Source: Treponema sp.
Lineage (GTDB): Bacteria; Spirochaetota; Spirochaetia; Treponematales; Treponemataceae
Direction of reading: 5' to 3'
DNA length: 64,000 nt
NCBI GenBank assembly: GCA_016296655.1
Contig: JAEDIW010000001.1
Location: 62,001 to 126,000, forward strand
Shown in pieces: positions 34,903-43,195 of this stretch; positions within the stretch are counted from its first letter, which is position 1, and each line of letters opens with the position of its first letter. The translations under genes and the position numbers were made by a program. Below the pieces are notes generated by a model. That model had not been told where the DNA came from, made no database searches, and was given only the letters and a program-made list of their open reading frames with translations.

Positions 34903-35033
34903 AAACACGGATGCGCAAGATGCAAGAGCGGCGTATTAAATAATTTTCTCTCATGCAAACGGCGCGAAGTGACGTATTTGCTCAGAACTAACGTTTTTCG
35001 GTGAGCATCGTTAGATGCGAACAAATCCGTTTG
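34903..35033 (-). repeat. Palindromic element C7 (long form)
   Basis: Long form with hairpin GCATC-GTTA-GATGC, ending 3 bases from the stop codon of the MmeI-like gene. It is the sister of C5; the two share the adjoining coding sequence as well. Confidence 0.85.
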
Positions 35034-35036
35034 CTT

Positions 35037-37937
35037 TTATTCTCCTTTTGTCAGCCTTTCGTAGATTTTAAACAACTCGGCAACTATTTCGCTTTCGGTC
35101 ATTTTTGGGGTGAAGCCGTAGGCTTGCATGACGGCGCGGTCGTTTTCCTGGTGGGCTTTGCGGAGCTCTGGGGGCATTACGGTTTCGTCGTAGAGGTCGG
35201 CAAGGCTGGAGTCTGAGTATTTGGCGCGGGCGTCCAGGATTTTTTTGGCGGTTTGTTCTATTTTGGTTTTTAACAAACGGATTTGCTCAGAACTAACGTT
35301 CTTCGCCTTTGGGTGAGTGCCGTTAGGCGCGAACAAATCCGTTTGTTTTTCTGAAAATGGCCAGGGGAAGTTGTTGTAGACGATTGTATTTGAATATCGG
35401 TAACGCATTTCAAGACGACCGCAAACTGCACGCATCCATGCCATGTGAACATTTGAAGTTAAAATTCCGAAGTGATAAAGATTGGCATTTGGAATTATCA
35501 AATTTGCATTTCCACATATTATTTCAGGGTTTTCAAATCCGATTGGAACATAACGTCTGTTTTCAGATGAGTGAGATGGGATTATTATGTATTCTGTTTC
35601 AGGCTGTCTTATTTCCATAAATCTGACAGCGTAATCAGCATATTTGCGTGTAGCTGCTTTTGTACTTTGCAGACGAAACTGCCGAACCTTTTCAACTCTT
35701 TTCAAAACATTTGGCATTGATTTTATCTCTTTCGGAGAAATATTTTTTAACCACAAACACCATCGTTCTTCATTGTGTAAAAATTCTCTTGCTCCATAAA
35801 ATCGATGAATATACTTTTTGGCGTTAGGTTCTTTCTTTATAAACTCTTTATATTCATCGGGTTCAAAGAAAAAATTACCATCATCTACAGGAATGCTTCC
35901 TTTCTGCATTTCTGGGACATTACATAAAGTTTTTTTTCTGTTTTCTATAAATACTACAGGAGCATCGGTTAAATATCCGTTAATATTTTTTACTTCGATT
36001 TTAGTTCCGTCTTCATCTATAATAAATTTTGAAGATTCTGAATCGAGTTCAGAATGACTGTTACTACTGAATCCAATTATTACGCAATGAACATGGGCTT
36101 TTTGTGTGGACTCGCTGTCCCAACGGAATGTTCTGTAGGCAAAATCAAAATGAATATTAAACTGCTCAAAAAGTGGCTTCCATATAGCAGCAACCTGTTC
36201 ACCCTGTGTTATGGAATTGGTTGAAACAAGCGCAGTTTTTGTATTGTTCTTCTGCATAAGTTCGCTTGCCTTGTAATACCAACCTGCTACATAATCAATA
36301 TTTTTTCCAAAATCTTTCATCAAATTTTCAAGGTCGTTTTTCTGTTCTTTTGTCTGTAAAGAATATCCCACAAACGGCGGGTTTCCCATGATATAATCGT
36401 AGTGGTGTTCGCTGCCGTCTACGTGGGTGGTGATTCCGGCAAACAGACCGTCTTGGGGGAGGTTGTTGCCGTCTTCTGGTTTTAGGGTTTTCCAGTTCAT
36501 GCGCAGGGCGTTTCCTTCCACGATGTAGGCGTTTGTCTTGAGGGGCAGAAAATCTATCTGGCGGCTTACAATTTTTTCGGTTTCGGCTATCATCTGACTT
36601 TCGGCAATCCACAGAGCTGTTTTGGCAACTGTTACGGCAAAATCGTTTATTTCTATTCCATAAAACTGGCTGATTTTTACTTTTATAAATTCATCAAATC
36701 CAAGGACTGTTTCTCCGTTGAACAGGGAAGAAATCACTTTGTTTTCCAGGCGGCGAAGGCTCAGGAAGGCTTCTGTAAGAAAATTTCCGCTTCCGCAGGC
36801 TGGGTCTAAGAACATAAGGCTTGCAAGTTTGTCCTGAAATTCCAAAAGTTTCTGGTCGCGGTTTTTCTTCTGAGTGATTTTCTGTATCGTTTCAAATTCG
36901 GCATTGAGGGAATCCATAAAAAGCGGATCAATCACTTTGTGGATATTTTCTACACTTGTGTAATGCATACCGCCGCTTCGACGGGTCTGGGGATTCAGGG
37001 TGCTTTCAAAAACTGCTCCAAAAATCGTAGGGCTTATTTCTGACCAGTCAAAAACTGCACAGTCGTTTACAAGAACATCTACAATTTCCTGAGTAAAGTT
37101 TGGAATTTCAATTTTTTCATCTTTAAAAAGTCCGCCGTTTACATAAGGGAAAGGTTTTATGGTTTCGTCGTATTTGTCCCGGTCTTTAAGTTCCGTGTCC
37201 AGTGCCTTAAAAAGGTCTATGAGTCCTTTGCGCACATTCTGCAAATTGAATGATTTTATGTAATCTTCAAAACTTGTGCGGGTGGCAAAAAGTCCTGCAT
37301 CTTCGGCATAAAAACAGAATACAAGGCGGACGCACAAAATGTTCAGGCTGCGAAGGCTTTCTGCTGTTTGTTCTGCATATTCTGTAATAAGGGCGTTGTA
37401 CAGTTTTTTTACAAGTTCACCGGCTTTTATGCTGATTTCTTCTTCCCGGCGGATTTTTTCGCTGGTGCGGTCTGCAAGGAATTCAAGGCGGTAGAATTCT
37501 TTTTCAAGGTTTTCCAGTTTAAGAATTTCCGGCTCGTCTTCCGGGCGGTTCATATCGTGAATGCGGATTTCTGCAAAATTGGAAACGACTATCCATCGTG
37601 GGCGCAAATCGTAAGGAAGTTCCGAAGCGTATCTTTTTGCCTGCTGATAAGGTGTGAGCATTGTGCCGTCGGACTGGGCGTAAGATTTTTCAAGGTCGAT
37701 GTCTATAGATTTTTGTTCTATAAGGACTTTTGTTTCGGGAATATAGCCGTCAATAAAACTTGTGTGGGAAAGTTTTACCCGCTTTTCAAATTCAATATAA
37801 GATGCTGCCTGGGGAACGCCCAAAACATCTGCCAAAAGCCCAATCCAAAAACGCTGAGTTTCCTGTTTTTCGTCCCCTCGGTCTTTCCATTCTTCGCTGA
37901 ATTTTTTTGCTCGAGTTTTTTGTTCTGTCTGCGTCAT
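35037..37937 (-). CDS. MmeI-like (type IIL) restriction-modification enzyme carrying an in-frame element insertion
   Basis: A 966-residue single-chain restriction and methyltransferase protein. The N-terminal nuclease motif is D63-X10-E74-x-K76 (DGYIPETKVLIEQK), as in MmeI. A helical linker precedes the gamma-class N6-adenine methyltransferase with motif I LDPACGSGNF (about 376-386) and motif IV NPPF (about 520). The target-recognition region spans about 640-860, and the C-terminal domain contains ILDARAKYSDSSLADLYDE. Residues ~865-888 are encoded by a complete C element (35274-35345) read in frame, just between target-recognition and C-terminal domains. It probably protects against phage by itself; whether the inserted form is active is unknown. 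No separate specificity or methylase gene is present. Confidence 0.92.
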   Translation of the reverse strand: MTQTEQKTRAKKFSEEWKDRGDEKQETQRFWIGLLADVLGVPQAASYIEFEKRVKLSHTSFIDGYIPETKVLIEQKSIDIDLEKSYAQSDGTMLTPYQQAKRYASELPYDLRPRWIVVSNFAEIRIHDMNRPEDEPEILKLENLEKEFYRLEFLADRTSEKIRREEEISIKAGELVKKLYNALITEYAEQTAESLRSLNILCVRLVFCFYAEDAGLFATRTSFEDYIKSFNLQNVRKGLIDLFKALDTELKDRDKYDETIKPFPYVNGGLFKDEKIEIPNFTQEIVDVLVNDCAVFDWSEISPTIFGAVFESTLNPQTRRSGGMHYTSVENIHKVIDPLFMDSLNAEFETIQKITQKKNRDQKLLEFQDKLASLMFLDPACGSGNFLTEAFLSLRRLENKVISSLFNGETVLGFDEFIKVKISQFYGIEINDFAVTVAKTALWIAESQMIAETEKIVSRQIDFLPLKTNAYIVEGNALRMNWKTLKPEDGNNLPQDGLFAGITTHVDGSEHHYDYIMGNPPFVGYSLQTKEQKNDLENLMKDFGKNIDYVAGWYYKASELMQKNNTKTALVSTNSITQGEQVAAIWKPLFEQFNIHFDFAYRTFRWDSESTQKAHVHCVIIGFSSNSHSELDSESSKFIIDEDGTKIEVKNINGYLTDAPVVFIENRKKTLCNVPEMQKGSIPVDDGNFFFEPDEYKEFIKKEPNAKKYIHRFYGAREFLHNEERWCLWLKNISPKEIKSMPNVLKRVEKVRQFRLQSTKAATRKYADYAVRFMEIRQPETEYIIIPSHSSENRRYVPIGFENPEIICGNANLIIPNANLYHFGILTSNVHMAWMRAVCGRLEMRYRYSNTIVYNNFPWPFSEKQTDLFAPNGTHPKAKNVSSEQIRLLKTKIEQTAKKILDARAKYSDSSLADLYDETVMPPELRKAHQENDRAVMQAYGFTPKMTESEIVAELFKIYERLTKGE
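35274..35345 (-). repeat. Palindromic element C8, inside the MmeI-like gene
   Basis: A complete 72-bp short-form copy (24 codons, no stop) within coding sequence. It translates to about NGTHPKAKNVSSEQIR with flanking KQTDLFAP and LLKT. It has the same orientation as the intergenic copies. Confidence 0.9.
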
Positions 37938-38051
37938 GGGCTTATTTTAACTGTTTTTACTTTTTTTTTCTATCAGCAGGCAAATTATACAAATCTTGCA
38001 GATCTTGAGTTTTGCCTTTTCTTTCTGAATTTTATTTCAGCAGCATATATT

Positions 38052-38059
38052 CCCCCCCC
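38052..38059 (-). repeat. Poly-G tract upstream of the MmeI-like gene
   Basis: Eight G on the minus strand, about 115 bp before the start codon and about 63 bp upstream of a TG-TATAAT-like -10 (37984-37991). Confidence 0.6.
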
Positions 38060-38141
38060 TCCCAGACTGTCTAAAAAAAACAAGTTCGAGCTGGCGATGC
38101 TGATGTTCGAAATGACTCAATGAATTATAGTTTTTGGGGTA

Positions 38142-38177
38142 AAACAAAAAAAAAGCTCATCGCAATGATGAGCTTTT
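38142..38177 (-). terminator. Intrinsic terminator after tRNA-Gly
   Basis: An 11-bp perfect stem (38151-38161 with 38167-38177) with a 5-base loop. The minus-strand side continues in a T-rich run. Confidence 0.85.
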
Positions 38178-38181
38178 GAAG

Positions 38182-38254
38182 AGCGGTAGAAGGGAGTCGA
38201 ACCCTCGTCATCAGCTTGGAAGGCTGAGATAATGAGCCGTTATATGACTACCGC
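38182..38254 (-). tRNA. tRNA-Gly (anticodon TCC)
   Basis: Acceptor GCGGTAG/CTACCGC with discriminator T. The anticodon stem TCAGC/GCTGA closes loop CTTCCAA, anticodon TCC. The T arm GAGGG-TTCGACT-CCCTT is normal. CCA is not encoded. It lies at the edge of the accessory cassette region, a common place for integration, but I see no duplicated tRNA end. Confidence 0.95.
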
Positions 38255-38392
38255 ATTACGTAGCAGGTTTGTATCACCTCGTTACGTTCATTAACATATC
38301 AAAAACAAAAAAAAGTGTCAATATGAAAAATCTTTTTTTTTATTATTTTTTTTAATTTTCATGTTTTGACAGTAAAATTTGTTTTCAGTATG

Positions 38393-39550
38393 TTAAAAAT
38401 AAAGCTGTATTATAGCAGAAATCGGTGCCTCACCTATATTAGAAGCTGAAACATTTTCTGACTTGTAGAATGCAGCCTTGTAAGTAGGATTTTCAGGATC
38501 ACTGTCATTTTCCTGTATTGCCGTAAACTGACTTCCTATCTGAACTGTACATTTTGGGGAAAGACGGGCATTTATTCCCATGCCAAGACCATTTTCTGTT
38601 ACCCAGCCATGAAAATTGCTTCCTCCAGTTCCTGTGTAGCCCAAATGGTCAAAAGAAGCATAATACTGTCCGAAAAGTACTGAAACAAACAGGTCTATTT
38701 TGCTGTTAAAGGCATATTTTACAGACAGCGGAAGAAGTGCATGGAATTCATTGTTCCAGTATTCAGAATAGCAGTTGTAGGTTGATTTTACAGGATTTGC
38801 TCCATTAAGCACAAAAAGAAATGAAGGTCTGAATCCGACAGTAATATTTTCATCAAGGTCATAGGCAAGTCCTCCCCATGCATAAAATCTGTGGGTATCA
38901 GGACAGCTTGAAACATCGGTTTTATTGTTAGAGCCTGTAAGGTATGCAACATAATTGTATTCCAATCCAAAACCTCTTGAAGAATCTTCACTGTAATCAA
39001 TTGCAATGGAGGTTTTTGGTATAAAGGCATCTTCTTTTGCAGATTTCCAGTATCTGACAAAGAAATCATGAGCTAGAGAAATTCTTAATTTATAGGAACT
39101 GTCTGTTTCAAAAATTTTTGCAACAGTAACTCCTGGATCTATATAAGCACGGCCTTTTCCATAGCAGAAATCCAGATATCTTGTCTGAACAGCCCAGTTA
39201 TTGCGTGCAACTGTAAAACTTAATCCAAGATTTGTGTGATTGTGAGGCCAGGCACTGTAGTTTGCAACTTTTTCCCAGAAAATTAAAGAACCGTAGAAGT
39301 CGTTGTACATTCCAGAAACGCCTGCATTATAAAAATTCTGTGAAATTCCGGCATAAGCTGTAACATGTTCTGAGGTTCTTGTATCAGAATAGTACATTGG
39401 CTTTACAAACGTATCAAAATCAGTAGAAAAAACTCCGAATGAACTGACATTTACTGCACTGTCAGGGTGTTTGTATTCCACTACAAATGAAAAAATAGCA
39501 GAATTTATGAACATTATAACAGCAAATACTAAAAAAAAATTTTTTTTCAT
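38393..39550 (-). CDS. Exported outer-membrane beta-barrel-like protein
   Basis: A 385-residue protein with a signal peptide (FFLVFAVIMFINSAIFSF). The mature part is a long series of Tyr/Phe/Gly-rich amphipathic strands (FAWGG, FYAWGGLAYDLDENITVGF, SAIIQLYF) ending in a C-terminal aromatic residue (Phe), as in outer-membrane barrels. No family is recognised. It starts 7 bases after the rnc stop, so it may be transcribed from the rnc transcript. Confidence 0.75.
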   Translation of the reverse strand: MKKNFFLVFAVIMFINSAIFSFVVEYKHPDSAVNVSSFGVFSTDFDTFVKPMYYSDTRTSEHVTAYAGISQNFYNAGVSGMYNDFYGSLIFWEKVANYSAWPHNHTNLGLSFTVARNNWAVQTRYLDFCYGKGRAYIDPGVTVAKIFETDSSYKLRISLAHDFFVRYWKSAKEDAFIPKTSIAIDYSEDSSRGFGLEYNYVAYLTGSNNKTDVSSCPDTHRFYAWGGLAYDLDENITVGFRPSFLFVLNGANPVKSTYNCYSEYWNNEFHALLPLSVKYAFNSKIDLFVSVLFGQYYASFDHLGYTGTGGSNFHGWVTENGLGMGINARLSPKCTVQIGSQFTAIQENDSDPENPTYKAAFYKSENVSASNIGEAPISAIIQLYF

Positions 39551-39556
39551 GATACC

Positions 39557-40300
39557 CTACTTTTGGTTTAAAGTTTCCCATGCAAGCTTTGCAGCATTTT
39601 GTTCTGCCTGTTTTTTGCTTTTTGCATTTACAGGCCCGTAAACAGTGTCATTTAAGTGAACGCAAACTGAAAATGTCTGATCATGGTCAGGACCAGATTT
39701 GCTTACCAGTTCATATACAGGGCACATTTGATATTTTTTTTGAAAATATTCCTGTAACATGGACTTGTAATCTTTGATTCCCTGATTATGTAAAACTTTT
39801 TGAATTTCTTCCCGAATAAATGACAGTACATATTTTTCCACGTCTTCGTAGCCATGGTCAAGATAGTAGGCTCCGATTATAGCTTCCATGCAGTCTGCCA
39901 GTATAGATGGGCTTTTTGCTTCATTGTTTAATTCTGCCCCCTTCCCTAGTACCAGCATTTTATCTATGCCGAATTTCAATGCAATGGGAGCTAAGGCTTT
40001 TTCAGAAACTACACTGGATTTTATTTTTGAAAGCTCTCCTTCTGAATGTTCAGGAAGATTCTTGTACAGATATGTTGCTGTTACCATTCCCAGTACTGAA
40101 TCGCCTAGAAATTCCAGACGTTCATTATTAAGATGCCTGAACCCTTTTACTTCATTTGAACAGGATCTGTGATGAAAAGCTAAATCTAACAGCGAAAAAT
40201 CCTTGAAGTTAAGGTGAAGTGGCTTACAGAATTTTTTTAGTTTTTGAATCCGTTCAGACGACACATTTGGCTGCCTGAAAAGTGATTTGATATCTTTCAT
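39557..40300 (-). CDS. rnc: Ribonuclease III
   Basis: A 247-residue double-strand-specific RNase that processes rRNA precursors and mRNA. I start at the ATG at 40300. The in-frame ATG at 40339 lies in the T-run of the acpP terminator and would add an odd FFFEKSSG peptide. The catalytic signature NERLEFLGDSVLG is intact. The second acidic site (DCMEAIIGAYYLD) and the C-terminal dsRNA-binding domain (DYKSMLQEYFQKK; SKKQAEQNAAKLAWETL) follow. It lies downstream of acpP, a common arrangement. Confidence 0.96.
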   Translation of the reverse strand: MKDIKSLFRQPNVSSERIQKLKKFCKPLHLNFKDFSLLDLAFHHRSCSNEVKGFRHLNNERLEFLGDSVLGMVTATYLYKNLPEHSEGELSKIKSSVVSEKALAPIALKFGIDKMLVLGKGAELNNEAKSPSILADCMEAIIGAYYLDHGYEDVEKYVLSFIREEIQKVLHNQGIKDYKSMLQEYFQKKYQMCPVYELVSKSGPDHDQTFSVCVHLNDTVYGPVNAKSKKQAEQNAAKLAWETLNQK

Positions 40301-40327
40301 TTTTTTTATAAGACCTGAGCTTTTCTC

Positions 40328-40367
40328 AAAAAAAAACACAGGTCGACCATGCCAGGTTGCCTGTGTT
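40328..40367 (-). terminator. Terminator between acpP and rnc
   Basis: Stem AACACAGG/CCTGTGTT (40335-40342 with 40360-40367), 17-base loop, then a T-run on the minus strand. It should reduce read-through from acpP into rnc. Confidence 0.82.
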
Positions 40368-40388
40368 TAATTAAACGTTTACAGGATT

Positions 40389-40637
40389 TTACTTACCCTG
40401 TTTTGCGAGTTCAGCTTTGATGAAGTCGTATGCATCTTTTACAGTTTCGAATTCATTTGCTTTTTCGTCAGGGATTGTAACTTTCAGTTCCTCCTCGATA
40501 GCATAAACAAGTTCATACGTATCAAGGCTGTCAGCACCTAAATCACCACGGAATGTTGATTCCAAAGCAATTTTGCCTTCATCAATTTCCAGTTTTTCTG
40601 CAATAAGTTTCTGGATTTTGCCAAACAATTCGTCCAT
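40389..40637 (-). CDS. acpP: Acyl carrier protein
   Basis: An 82-residue acidic protein with the phosphopantetheine site GADSLDTYELV (attachment Ser in DSLD). It carries growing acyl chains in fatty-acid synthesis. Normal length and composition. It lies 16 bp after rpmF, and together rpmF-acpP form a widely conserved pair; here rnc follows after a terminator. Confidence 0.97.
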   Translation of the reverse strand: MDELFGKIQKLIAEKLEIDEGKIALESTFRGDLGADSLDTYELVYAIEEELKVTIPDEKANEFETVKDAYDFIKAELAKQGK

Positions 40638-40653
40638 AATGGTCTCCTGTTGA

Positions 40654-40842
40654 TTATGCGTTTGTCTCAGGTGTAATTACCTGACGACCCCGATAGAAAC
40701 CGCATTTTGGGCATACATGATGCTGCATTACAAGATTGCCACAGTTGCTGCATTCAACAAGGTGTGGTGCATTCAAGTGCATATTTACGCCTCTGCGTCT
40801 ACGGGTAACGGCTTTAGAAGTTTTCGCTCTAGGTACTGCCAT
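40654..40842 (-). CDS. rpmF: 50S ribosomal protein L32
   Basis: A 62-residue basic protein starting AVPRAKTSKAVTRRRRG, the usual L32 N-terminus, with a zinc ribbon of two Cys pairs (CSNC and CPKC). It is the first gene of the rpmF-acpP pair. The 245-base gap upstream (40843-41087) shows no gene. Confidence 0.97.
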   Translation of the reverse strand: MAVPRAKTSKAVTRRRRGVNMHLNAPHLVECSNCGNLVMQHHVCPKCGFYRGRQVITPETNA

Positions 40843-41087
40843 ATTTAAACCTCGCTATAAGATATAATTTTCGATATAACAGGAAAAATACTACAACAGA
40901 TTTAACCTGAGTGTCAATGCATTATACCTAATAAATTAAGTTTGTCAAACACTTTTTAAAAAAATGTCAAAATAAAATCATTTTTTTTAGCAAACTGCCA
41001 AAAAATGCAGAAAAATCATAGACGGTTGTAAATTATGACTCCTGCTTTTTGCAAATATTCCAGGATAGCGTGGAAAGTTCTGCAATT

Positions 41088-41570
41088 TTATGATTTAGGG
41101 AACTTTTTGTAAAGTGCCTTTTCTACAATTGGAGGAACCATTTCTGAGATGTCTCCTCCAAACCGTGCCAATTCTTTTATGGAACTGGAGCGGACGATGG
41201 CATATTTTTGTTCAGTAGGAACAAAAAGTGTGTCAACTTCAGGATTCAGGTTTCTGTTCATTACAGAAAGGTCAAATTCGTATGCAAAGTCATTTGTGTT
41301 ACGGATGCCTCTGATAAGAACTTTTGCACCTGTTTTTTTTGCATAGTCAACAATCAGTGTGTTGCAGACATGAACCTGTACATTTTTATATTCCTTTAAC
41401 AGAGATTCGAGCATGTCTACCCGCTCTTCCGCTGAAAAAAGATATTTCTTTTCAGGATTGACAGCAACAACTACATCAATGCCGTCAAAAAGTCTGCTTG
41501 CACGTTTTATTATGCTCAGATGCCCGTATGTTGGAGGATCAAATGAGCCTGGAAAAAGAACTGTATTCAT
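41088..41570 (-). CDS. coaD: Phosphopantetheine adenylyltransferase
   Basis: A 160-residue nucleotidyltransferase that makes dephospho-CoA from phosphopantetheine and ATP. It has the N-terminal FPGSFDPPTYGHLSII (T/HxGH region), the IRGIRNTNDFAYE substrate motif and the C-terminal VRSSSIKELA motif. Full length. CoA also supplies the arm for the acyl carrier protein encoded nearby. Its 5' end lies close to a divergent promoter for the lipoprotein gene. Confidence 0.97.
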   Translation of the reverse strand: MNTVLFPGSFDPPTYGHLSIIKRASRLFDGIDVVVAVNPEKKYLFSAEERVDMLESLLKEYKNVQVHVCNTLIVDYAKKTGAKVLIRGIRNTNDFAYEFDLSVMNRNLNPEVDTLFVPTEQKYAIVRSSSIKELARFGGDISEMVPPIVEKALYKKFPKS

Positions 41571-41590
41571 TTATTTTAATACTAATCAGT

Positions 41591-41619
41591 TTGACGAAAA
41601 TGCTCAAGCGTTGTATTAT
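41591..41619 (+). promoter_or_regulatory. Sigma70-type promoter of the lipoprotein gene
   Basis: TTGACG (41591-41596), 17 bases, TATTAT (41614-41619). The predicted start of transcription (about 41626) is at the ATG at 41627 itself, so the mRNA may be leaderless. Confidence 0.65.
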
Positions 41620-41626
41620 TTTTAGC

Positions 41627-42241
41627 ATGAAATATTTTACACGATTTTTTTTGTTTTCTTTTCTGTTTTTTACCATGATTATGGTTTCTTGTAAGTCAAC
41701 AGAATCTGCTCAGTCGCAGCCTTCTGCTCCAGCTTCGATGCCTGTTATTGAGTCTAAGGAAACTTCAGGTTCAAATGAAGCTGTTCAGACTAAAAAGCCT
41801 GTTGATGAAAAAGATTCTGAATATGATAAGGCTGTAAAAAGAGTTTCTGGTGAAACAATTACGGTAAATACTTATGAAGCCGATTTAGCAGCTATAACAA
41901 AGATTATTACTGATCTTGATGCTGTAATGACACAAAGAAATTACGATAAATGGTGTTCTTATGTTGAGCCGGCATCAATCACTTATTGGAAGAATCCTTC
42001 TCATTTAGCAAAGGCTTCTGCCCGTCTACCTCGTAAAGATGTAAAAGTAAAAAATCTTTTTGATTATTTTAACTACGTGTTTATTCCGTCGAGGGTTGGT
42101 CATACGGTTGAAAATATACGCTATATAAATTCAAAATCTGTAAAAGCTGTTCAGGTAAAGGAAAATGAAACTGAAATTGTGTATTACAATTTTGTAAAGG
42201 TGAATGGAAAATGGATGGTTCAGTTGCCTCCTCTTGACTGA
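41627..42241 (+). CDS. Hypothetical lipoprotein
   Basis: I start at the ATG at 41627, giving 204 residues with a lipoprotein signal (FFLFSFLFFTMIMVSC; lipobox IMVSC). The longer open frame to 41498 runs across the promoter and the coaD start and is rejected. A Ser/Gln/Pro/Glu-rich linker follows the Cys, then an alpha/beta domain of ~120 residues (AAITKIITDLDAVMTQRNYD; NFVKVNGKWMVQLPPLD) that resembles NTF2-like folds. It probably sits on the inner face of an envelope membrane. No ribosome site is visible. Confidence 0.8.
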   Translation: MKYFTRFFLFSFLFFTMIMVSCKSTESAQSQPSAPASMPVIESKETSGSNEAVQTKKPVDEKDSEYDKAVKRVSGETITVNTYEADLAAITKIITDLDAVMTQRNYDKWCSYVEPASITYWKNPSHLAKASARLPRKDVKVKNLFDYFNYVFIPSRVGHTVENIRYINSKSVKAVQVKENETEIVYYNFVKVNGKWMVQLPPLD

Positions 42242-42395
42242 AATCTAAAAATGAATTTACAGGAATCCATTTACTAGTTTTTTAGATTCTGATATATTTT
42301 GCATAATTATATAATTTTTTGTAATTTTTTTTATAAAATCTGCCGATATATTGATGCATAAATGTGAAAAGGCGTTTTTTTGTTTGGAGGATGTT

Positions 42396-43085
42396 ATGTT
42401 AGTGAAAAAAGTGGCAGCAGGATTTGTTTTTGGTGCGCTCTTTTGTATGTATATTTCGGCTCAGCAGGAAACTTCTGTTGAAAGTGAATATTTCAGTACA
42501 ACAGAAGATGTTATTATAACTGAGCTTGCAGGTTCTGATCAGCGTGAAAATAAAATGATTGCATTGCAGTATCTTGAAGAGGCTGTAAATGACGGGCGTG
42601 TTACTCCTGATATGACAGTTGCACTTGACCAGCTTGCAGGTGAAGGTATTACTACACAAAGTAAGACTAATGGCCGTGTTATGAATAATTTTCCAGAAGT
42701 TCGCAAGAAGGCTTGTGATTTGCTGGCAAAAGTTCCTACTCAGGAATCAAAAAGTACGCTTGTAAAAATTGCCCTTAATGATAACGAACCTATGGTTATT
42801 ACAGCTGCAATTCGTTCTCTTGGAGTAATTGGCATAAACGAAAATGATGAAGTTGTAAATGTAATTGCTTTTGCAAATAGGCATAATATGGCGGTAACTC
42901 CAACAGGAAGTATGGCTCTTGAGGTTTTAAATGCCTATGAAAGACTTGCTCCAACTGTTACAGATCGTGCTGTAATGATGGAATCAATCAGTAAAATTTA
43001 TGCAGAACCACGTTATCCTACTGATATAAGGGAAAAGGCTTTGAGACTGCTTAATAAATTCAGGTCAGAAAATAAAAAGAAGTAG
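42396..43085 (+). CDS. Exported HEAT-repeat protein
   Basis: A 229-residue protein from the ATG at 42396, which follows GGAGGATGTT; the upstream ATG at 42351 lacks a ribosome site. The signal peptide is AAGFVFGALFCMYISAQ. The mature protein is helical with HEAT-like repeats (VRKKACDLLAKVPTQESKST; NDNEPMVITAAIRSLGVIG). It resembles the exported HEAT protein at 16358 in type. Function unknown. Confidence 0.82.
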   Translation: MLVKKVAAGFVFGALFCMYISAQQETSVESEYFSTTEDVIITELAGSDQRENKMIALQYLEEAVNDGRVTPDMTVALDQLAGEGITTQSKTNGRVMNNFPEVRKKACDLLAKVPTQESKSTLVKIALNDNEPMVITAAIRSLGVIGINENDEVVNVIAFANRHNMAVTPTGSMALEVLNAYERLAPTVTDRAVMMESISKIYAEPRYPTDIREKALRLLNKFRSENKKK

Positions 43086-43195
43086 TTTTAATTGTTTGAA
43101 AAATACTTTTTTGCTTTGTAGTTTGTATATATTGAGTCAAGGTTTGCTGTTGTGAAAAGCCTTGACTCTATTCTTTTTAAGATTTGTGCAAAACC

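Noticed and set aside
31440..35345. CRISPR array
   Set aside because: Spacing between repeats is irregular (tens of bases to >1 kb), units are palindromic with long arms, and genes lie between them; no cas genes.
37368..38123. 251-codon plus-strand open frame opposite the MmeI-like gene
   Set aside because: It is antisense to clearly coding sequence, is Phe/Cys-rich as expected of a shadow frame, and has no ribosome site.
38182..38254. tRNA-Gly as attachment site of an integrated element
   Set aside because: No duplicate of the tRNA 3' end and no integrase gene found in the window.
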